DNA of 64,000 bases, taken from contig OW203729.1 in assembly GCA_934045075.1 (NCBI GenBank), positions 10,856,704-10,920,703 on the forward strand, in the 5' to 3' direction. The notes under the pieces are model-generated. The model was not told where the DNA came from and did not search any database. It saw only the letters and a list, made by a program, of their open reading frames with translations. The translations under genes and the position numbers were made by a program. Below, piece by piece: positions 58,661 through 64,000 of the stretch; within the stretch, counting starts at the first letter, position 1; every line of letters starts with the position of its first letter. The stretch comes from Yponomeuta sedellus. Taxonomy: Eukaryota > Arthropoda > Insecta > Lepidoptera > Yponomeutidae.

Positions 58661-58780
58661 GTACGTTTCTCTGCCGGTCCGCCTTCTCGTCTTTCCGTCT
58701 ATCCGTCAATCCTTCCGTCTATCCGTCAATCCTTCCGTCTATCCGTCAATCCTTCCGTTTATCCGTCCGTCCGTCTGTGC
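58661..58780 (+). repeat. minisatellite, ~20-bp unit
   Basis: TCCGTCTATCCGTCAATCCT repeated at least three times, framed by shorter TCCGTC variants. Confidence 0.85.
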
Positions 58781-58904
58781 TTAGCATAAAAACATTAAAA
58801 CATTTTAAATAAAAACATTATCAATAGAAAGCAAAAATTTGGCATCTGATAGATATTACAGTAACCACGCCGTAAAAACTTTACGGTAAAATCATTAAAA
58901 ATCT

Positions 58905-59486
58905 TAAAAACCTATTTAGAGGCTATAAATTCCACCCATGCCGGGATTCGAACCCGCGACCTCTGGCTATCCGTGCCAGCGCTCTTTCCAACTGAGCTAA
59001 CGGGCGACTCACCAGCATCAGTAAAATTTCGAACCTTTTTTACAATATTCTCTGTATTATGTACAGGCAGCGACATCTGGCTGAAGTAATTTGCATCACT
59101 TACAGCCCCGAGTACCACTTTGCAGTTAGGTTATTACAACGGAATGATATCGCTGTACCCACATGATTATATTATTTTTAATGCACTAACCCGTGCTAAG
59201 GACAATTTTAAAAACCTATTTAGAGGCTACAAATTCCATCCATGCCGGGATTCGAACCCGCGACGTCTGGCTATCCGTCCCTCTTTACAATATTCTCTGT
59301 ATTGTAAAGAGGTTCGAAATTTCACTGATGCCGTTGAGTCGCCCATTAGCTCAGTTGGAAAGAGCGCTGGCACGGATAGCCAGAGGTCGCGGGTTCGAAT
59401 CCCGGCATGGGTGGAATCTTTAGCCTCTAAATGGGTTTTTAAAATTGTCCTTAGCACGGGTTAGTGCATTAAAAATAATATAATCA
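58905..59486. repeat. three tRNA-SINE family A copies: minus, minus, plus
   Basis: 58905-59166 is a near full-length minus copy. 59167-59295 is a second minus copy cut inside its head. 59296-59486 is a plus copy. The last two form a foldback of about 130-bp arms centred near 59298 (TATTCTCTGTATTGTAAAGA). Confidence 0.88.
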
Positions 59487-59504
59487 TAAAACGCCTACAC
59501 CGTA

Positions 59505-59838
59505 GGGATTGCAATGAGCAGTTTTCAGCACAAGTTCACGAATCAATTCATAGATGGCGCTTACAGCCATGGCCATTCCGTCATGGCCATACAAGAACAG
59601 GGTCAGGTCTGACAGATTTCGTTTAGAGTGCGTTTCACATTATAGTTCCTTTCAACAAATTCTTATCACCATGTAGTAAGGACTGTATTTGCTGAATCCA
59701 AAGGTCTTATTTCGTGAAACGCACCAGCACTTTAGATTAATTTTGACAACCGTATTCCGGTTCTTCTGAGGCCACGCCTGTAAGCGTAATCTATGAATTG
59801 CTGTGTGAATTTGTGCTGAAAACGGCTCATTAGGGATG
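59505..59838. repeat. MITE with ~60-bp inverted ends and an inner foldback
   Basis: GAGCAGTTTTCAGCACAAGT, CAATTCATAGAT, GCGCTTACAG at left pair with CTGTAAGCGTAATCTATGAA, TTTGTGCTGAAAACGGCTC at right. Inside, GTGCGTTTCAC (59630) and GTGAAACGCAC (59716) mark a second nested foldback. Confidence 0.8.
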
Positions 59839-59984
59839 CATTTTTTTCTCGCCTACCCAAAATCGAAAAGTTGTTAGTACTGTAAAACAGGTAAAAAAAC
59901 CGATGAGCTATCGGCCGGTTTTTTTTATAGTCAGGAGTCTACTACGAAGCGGCGTGCTATAAAACTGTGTTGTATGCATTGCGT

Positions 59985-60145
59985 GTCACTGAGTGAAGAC
60001 CGCGCCTCGGCAAACGTAGGTGCCGATCTGCGAAAAATTGCCGGCAGATGCTGGATGCAGCAAGCTGAAGACAGGGCGTAATGGCGCTCATTAGGGGAGG
60101 GCTATGTCCAGCAGTGGACTAGTGCAGCCTGGCAACGACGACGAA
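59985..60145 (+). mobile_element. RTE LINE C-terminal fragment and tail
   Basis: Reads VGADLRKIAGRCWMQQAEDR, then WRSLGEGYVQQWTSAAWQRR in conserved RTE style with one stop, ending in a GACGACGA-type tail. Confidence 0.78.
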
Positions 60146-60204
60146 GATGCATTGCGGCGAGAGTTCATAGCTGCGATATACGATATACAGCATTTTTCAA
60201 TAAT

Positions 60205-60272
60205 ACCCACCGACTACCAAGTCCGGGTGGACGATTGTAAGACAGTGTCGGGCCTTACTGTCAGAAGTTGCC
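60205..60272 (-). repeat. 5S-SINE internal fragment
   Basis: CCAAGTCCGGGTGGACGATT, GTAAGACAGTGTCGGGCCTT on +. Confidence 0.75.
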
Positions 60273-60385
60273 TTTATTATTATTACAAAAAAAATATATG
60301 CAAAAAAATAGTGTTGCACATAGCATAGCTTAATGCTACTTAGCATTATGAACCAGTACCAGTTCAGTGTGTGTGTGTGGGTGCG

Positions 60386-60609
60386 TGCGTGCGTGCGTAT
60401 GTATGTATGTATGTATGTATGTATGTATGTATGTATGTATGTATGTATGTATGTATGTATGTATGTATGTATGTATGTATGTATGTATGTATGTATGTAT
60501 GTATGTATGTATGTATGTATGTATGTATGTATGTATGTATGTATGTATGTATGTATGTATGTATGTATGTATGTATGTATGTATGTATGTATGTATGTAT
60601 GTATGTATG

Positions 60610-60640
<31 letters not shown>
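60386..60640. repeat. (GTAT)n microsatellite, about 250 bp
   Basis: Perfect tetranucleotide array after a short GTGC/GTGT lead-in (60367-60397). It creates long meaningless frames on both strands. Confidence 0.98.
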
Positions 60641-61679
60641 TTGTGTCTGATTCTACGTTCCGTCATAGTCATAACTCCTTGTCTAATCGTTAGATTTTGA
60701 TAAATAAGGACTCATTGGATTCGTCGTAACCAAAACATCCTTGTATTTGCGGCTATATGAAATCAGCATAAATCAAACGGAAATTTAAAAAAATATCTCC
60801 AAAAAGAAAATAACTAAGCCAAATCCCTTCCCATTTTTAAAGCTATGGTAATAGAGTTCTATCTCGCTGGTGCACTAACGCTGTAGTAATCTGTAGTATT
60901 GATCTGTAGTTTGTGTTTTTTTATGTCCTTTCAATATGTATATTTTGTTAAGTGTTTATGTACATATTTATAAATAACATATATATATATATATTTTAAT
61001 ACTAGTATTTATGTAATGTATTTATATTTATCTCTTGATAACTATATGTACACTGTTGTTTAGGCATGTATTCATTTATACCTTTGTAATAATCTTGTAT
61101 AATTACTCCTATTTGTACATGTACTTCCTTCTCCAATATACTCTTATGTCCAGTCCATAGGTTGTAGAGATCACTTTTAGCGATAAGGCCGTCGTCAGTA
61201 CTCTTAGGTTAAGAAATATCTGTGTAATTTCTATTTTTATGTAGAATAAAGTGTTCTCTATCTATCTATGTATCTATCTAAGCAGGCGGGACCCAAATAC
61301 GAAATTGCGGAGACTGGAGTCATTATATTTGTACAGTCGACGGCAAATACCTTTACATTTTCGTAGCAAAGGCGAACACGATCGTAGTAGACATCACTGT
61401 GTTGCTCTCGAAAGTCAACATAATAAAGTCTACCTAGTACCTTCATCTTAATATAGTATGTACTGTAACCGAGCCGAGTTTACGATTGTCTAGGTATTTT
61501 ATATAGGGTAACGATACCTACGATACCTGCTTTATTTCCATCTAAGGGATCACTGCGCGCTGTAGACAAAGACTTCAAGGACATAGGCTTAGCACAATCG
61601 CCGCGATTTCATTCTGTTGAACCTACTGGGAACGTGCACCTTATCCGTGGCACCTTCATACATTTTGCATATCTCACAG
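60641..61679. other. non-coding, nothing recognised
   Basis: AT-rich, with an (AT)n run near 60979-60993 and CTATCTATCTATGTATCTAT at 61258. No exon-like island. Confidence 0.45.
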
Positions 61680-61850
61680 ATTACCCGGAAAATTCCGGGT
61701 CGTCGTCGTCAGGCTATACTAGTCCACTGCTGAACATAGCCCTCCCCTAAAGAGCACCACGTTGTGCTATCATAGGGGATGATGCCCGGGTAAAATTCCG
61801 GGTAATCTCTACCCGGAATTTTACTCTTCATTACCCGGAAGATTTCGCGC
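61680..61850. repeat. CCGGAATTTTAC foldback split by an RTE tail
   Basis: TTACCCGGAAAATTCCGGGT at 61681 and GGGTAAAATTCCGGGTAATC, TACCCGGAATTTTAC at 61788-61826 belong to one palindromic element. Between them (61701-61787) is a minus RTE tail (AGGCTATACTAGTCCACTGC). Confidence 0.7.
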
Positions 61851-62872
61851 GGTGAAAAACGTAATGTGTGTAAACCACTAATAAAACAAGACTGTTATGA
61901 TTTTATATTCCATTGGTAGCGCTAGTTAGCACCCCCCCGCTCTTGAAGGAACGGGACGAAGCTCACACAGAAGAGACGGGCGAGGGCGCGATTTCTATAC
62001 ACCGCGTCACGTGTTTCCTCCCCCCCAGTCCCGTCTAAGTGCCGCTGTCGACAAGTTTAAAATTTTGGAGAAATTGGTTAGGCCAACCTGCCCGAAATCG
62101 TCGCCGTTGTCAATCAGAAATCAAAAATTTATTTCAACATAAACAATTTACATTCTCATGTATTCTTTTTTTTTAATTTACATTCTGTTTGTTGAATGTC
62201 CTTTCAATATAAAGTACATACATAACTTCACGCCTGTATCTCAGAGGGGTAGGCAGAGACCAGGGACTACCACTTAGTCGTTGCATGCACGCACGCCGGT
62301 TCCGGCTACTTTTTATCTTCCCCTTTGCTAATACTTCCCCTATTGAATATAAAGTAATGTAAGTAATGCGTCCTACTACTTCCCTTCTGTGTGGCTGCTG
62401 GCTTAAATCCAGTACAATCGACAGCACACAAACCTGTACATGTTACCTGCAAATTCGCTAACAACGTAAATGAGTACACCGCGCTAGTGTGTGGCAGGCT
62501 CTAGTTGCATTGACCCAAACCGCAAATGACTGACTATGAATATCTCTATCGTTTATTGCGATATTGACCTTAAAGATGATTAACGTAACTATATGCTCGC
62601 GACTTAGTTCGTGAGGAATTCGGACAATAATAATTCTAAATTGAGAACCAGATTTGGTGTATCTGTGCATAGTCAGACTTAAATTTTTAGTCTTTTTATG
62701 TGTGATTGAGCTATAAATATAACAATTATCAGTAATACTTATACCTAAAGCCTTGAATTCGCCAGTCCAGGCTGGACACGCATGGTTATCAAGCCCATAT
62801 TCTTCTAAGAATTAAAGGCCTGTACCGCAGCGGGGCATAGTAGGCTGCATTAATATTAGTGAGGTTATATTA
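61851..62872. other. non-coding with repeat fragments
   Basis: 62118-62205 is a minus family H scrap (ATTTATTTCAACATAAAC). 62210-62310 is a minus family F copy (ACGCCTGTATCTCAGAGGGG). 62750-62865 is a family G tail (GGACACGCATGGTTATCAAG). A GC-richer patch at 61925-62045 contains a C-run but no frame. Confidence 0.5.
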
Positions 62873-63090
62873 CACTATTTTTATTTTTAATGCACTAACC
62901 CGTGCTAAGGAACAAATTTAAAAACCTATTTAGAGGCTAAAAATTTCTCCCATGCCGGGATTCGAACCCGCAACCTCTGGCTATCCGTACCAGCGCTCTA
63001 CCAATTGAGCCAATGGGCGACTCACGGCATCAGTGAAATTTCGAACCTCTTTACAATATTTTCTGTATTACGTACAGGCAGCGACATCTG
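62873..63090 (-). repeat. tRNA-SINE family A
   Basis: Minus copy from tail (TTATTTTTAATGCACTAACC) to CAGGCAGCGACATCTG in the leader. Confidence 0.88.
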
Positions 63091-63231
63091 TGTAGGGGAT
63101 TTCAGGTGCAGGGTGGCATAGCAGGTCCAGTGAAAAACACGATGATGTCGATTTCAGACGTATATTGGCACACGGTATACGGTATACAAGAGTGTTGAAG
63201 AGCGCGGCGGTAGAACGACTGACTGACAATA

Positions 63232-64000
63232 TTTTTTTTTTTTTTTTTTTTTAACCCTATAAAGGGCACCCTCCGGAGGACACGGGGGAGGGAGGTGGTG
63301 AATGCTCATGCATAACAGCACGGACCCGGCCGTGCTGCCAATGTGGGACTCACAAGAAGTGCGCCTACCCACTAAACACCACCTTGGGGCTAGTTTTGGT
63401 CCTAAGGACCCCTAAACCGACATCGGAGCGACCCCCTCGAGGCCGAGGACGGGTGCGCAGCGGAGCTCCCTAAATGAAGCGTCCGCTTAGAAGGTTAGCT
63501 ACGGCTGCTAGGAGAGAATAGTGTCACCACAAGCGGGGACACTAGCTGGCGGGGGCTGTGTCTGCCTGGGACCGAGCCTCTAGTAGGTGGTCCAGTTCAG
63601 AACAGAGTTCATCGTGAGGGAGAATACAAATAAAGAGAGGGACCGGGGAGTACGAATTAGTTTAATTAAACGAGACTAGAGAGCATATCGCTATGCTCGG
63701 CAAGAGCGATAAGACGCTCAGCGGGGGAGGTGGCGGCGCGCAGCTTGCCCGCCAGTTTAGAGATCTCCGCCAGATCAATATTATTGATGGCAGCACTGAT
63801 CAGCCTAAGGTCGTCAGCTGTCTGAGACCTATCTGAGGGGGGATTTGCCTGAGTGGCCGCTACGGGCTCGGCTGTAGCGGGGGGACTAGGTCGGGGGCCC
63901 CATGCGGGGGTCGGTGGGGGGCTAGGTTTGGCACTGGGGCGGCCTAGGGGTGGGAATGCAGGGGTATTCAGTGCCGGAACTGATTTCCTCTGAGCGAAGG
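63232..64000 (-). mobile_element. minus-strand LINE relic: ORF1 end, 3' UTR and poly(A)
   Basis: Read on the minus strand, a frame ending at 63666 is followed by about 410 bp of 3' UTR-like sequence (CAGCACGGCCGGGTCCGTGC, CCTCCGGAGGGTGCCCTTTA) and a 21-base poly(A) (63232-63252). No RT or endonuclease lies between, so this copy either deleted ORF2 or belongs to an ORF1-only non-autonomous family. It continues beyond the window. Confidence 0.7.
63666..64000 (-). pseudogene. C-terminal part of a LINE ORF1-like protein (partial)
   Basis: 110 codons open from the window edge to TAA: a Pro-rich segment (PALNTPAFPPLGRPSAKPSP), then a helical C-terminus (DDLRLISAAINNIDLAEISK, LAGKLRAATSPAERLIALAE, HSDMLSSLV). 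This style, Pro-rich then a short Leu/Ala helix pair, resembles the ends of jockey-type ORF1 proteins; no zinc knuckles are visible in this part. No internal stops here, so the frame may be intact upstream. Confidence 0.6.

Noticed and set aside
58661..58780. CRISPR-like array
   Set aside because: Direct tandem minisatellite without unique spacers, in a eukaryotic genome.
60333..60693. Long frames of repeated CMYV / YIHT residues on both strands
   Set aside because: Product of the (GTAT)n microsatellite, not genes.

Overview
This is a 64 kb piece of an AT-rich, repeat-dense arthropod nuclear genome, almost certainly a moth or butterfly. Three things point there: spliced genes with GC-rich exons in AT-rich introns; a dense load of tRNA-derived and 5S-rRNA-derived SINEs together with RTE-, CR1/jockey- and I-like LINE pieces, a mariner, a hAT, MITEs and Helitron-like ends of lepidopteran type; and a CYP6-like P450. 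From memory, a 5S-derived SINE sharing its body with a tRNA SINE was described in the noctuid Helicoverpa armigera and reported absent from Bombyx. That makes a noctuoid a reasonable guess, not a proof. There is no prokaryotic or organellar character, and I saw no true tRNA or rRNA genes and no CRISPR array.

Left part (1-6.7 kb): the tail of one coding exon (1-57), then a complete four-exon P-element/THAP9-like transposase gene (1384-4966) with THAP zinc finger, coiled coil and the three catalytic acidic residues intact, followed by SINEs.

Middle (6.7-33.8 kb): the 3' half of a large gene on the + strand. Twelve exons chain in perfect phase into about 750 codons ending at 33768. I recognise the C-terminal half of rotatin (RTTN; Drosophila Ana3), an armadillo-like centriole/cilium protein. 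A complete two-exon P450 gene (9963-12574, 498 codons) lies on the same strand inside the 6.8 kb rotatin intron between 6929 and 13705. Two rotatin exons have decayed duplicate copies in the introns just downstream of them. The introns are filled with SINEs, LINE tails and one 5'-truncated RNase-H-bearing LINE with a 13-bp target duplication.

Right part (33.8-64 kb): mostly transposable elements: a hairpin MITE just beyond rotatin, a 761-bp mariner derivative with 195-bp inverted repeats, a broken hAT transposase, a broken CR1/jockey-type LINE (PHD finger, esterase-like region, endonuclease, RT), several foldback MITEs and a long (GTAT)n array. A second, unrecognised + strand gene probably starts here: a GC-rich 5' region with a 24-codon first exon (38131-38202) and a phase-compatible 33-codon exon 18 kb downstream (56386-56484). 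The window closes inside a minus-strand LINE relic that keeps the end of an ORF1-like frame running straight into a 3' UTR and poly(A).

Functionally the host genes are unrelated (centriole assembly, xenobiotic/endobiotic oxidation, one unknown). The notable features are the nesting, the exon duplications and the possibly functional P-type transposase.
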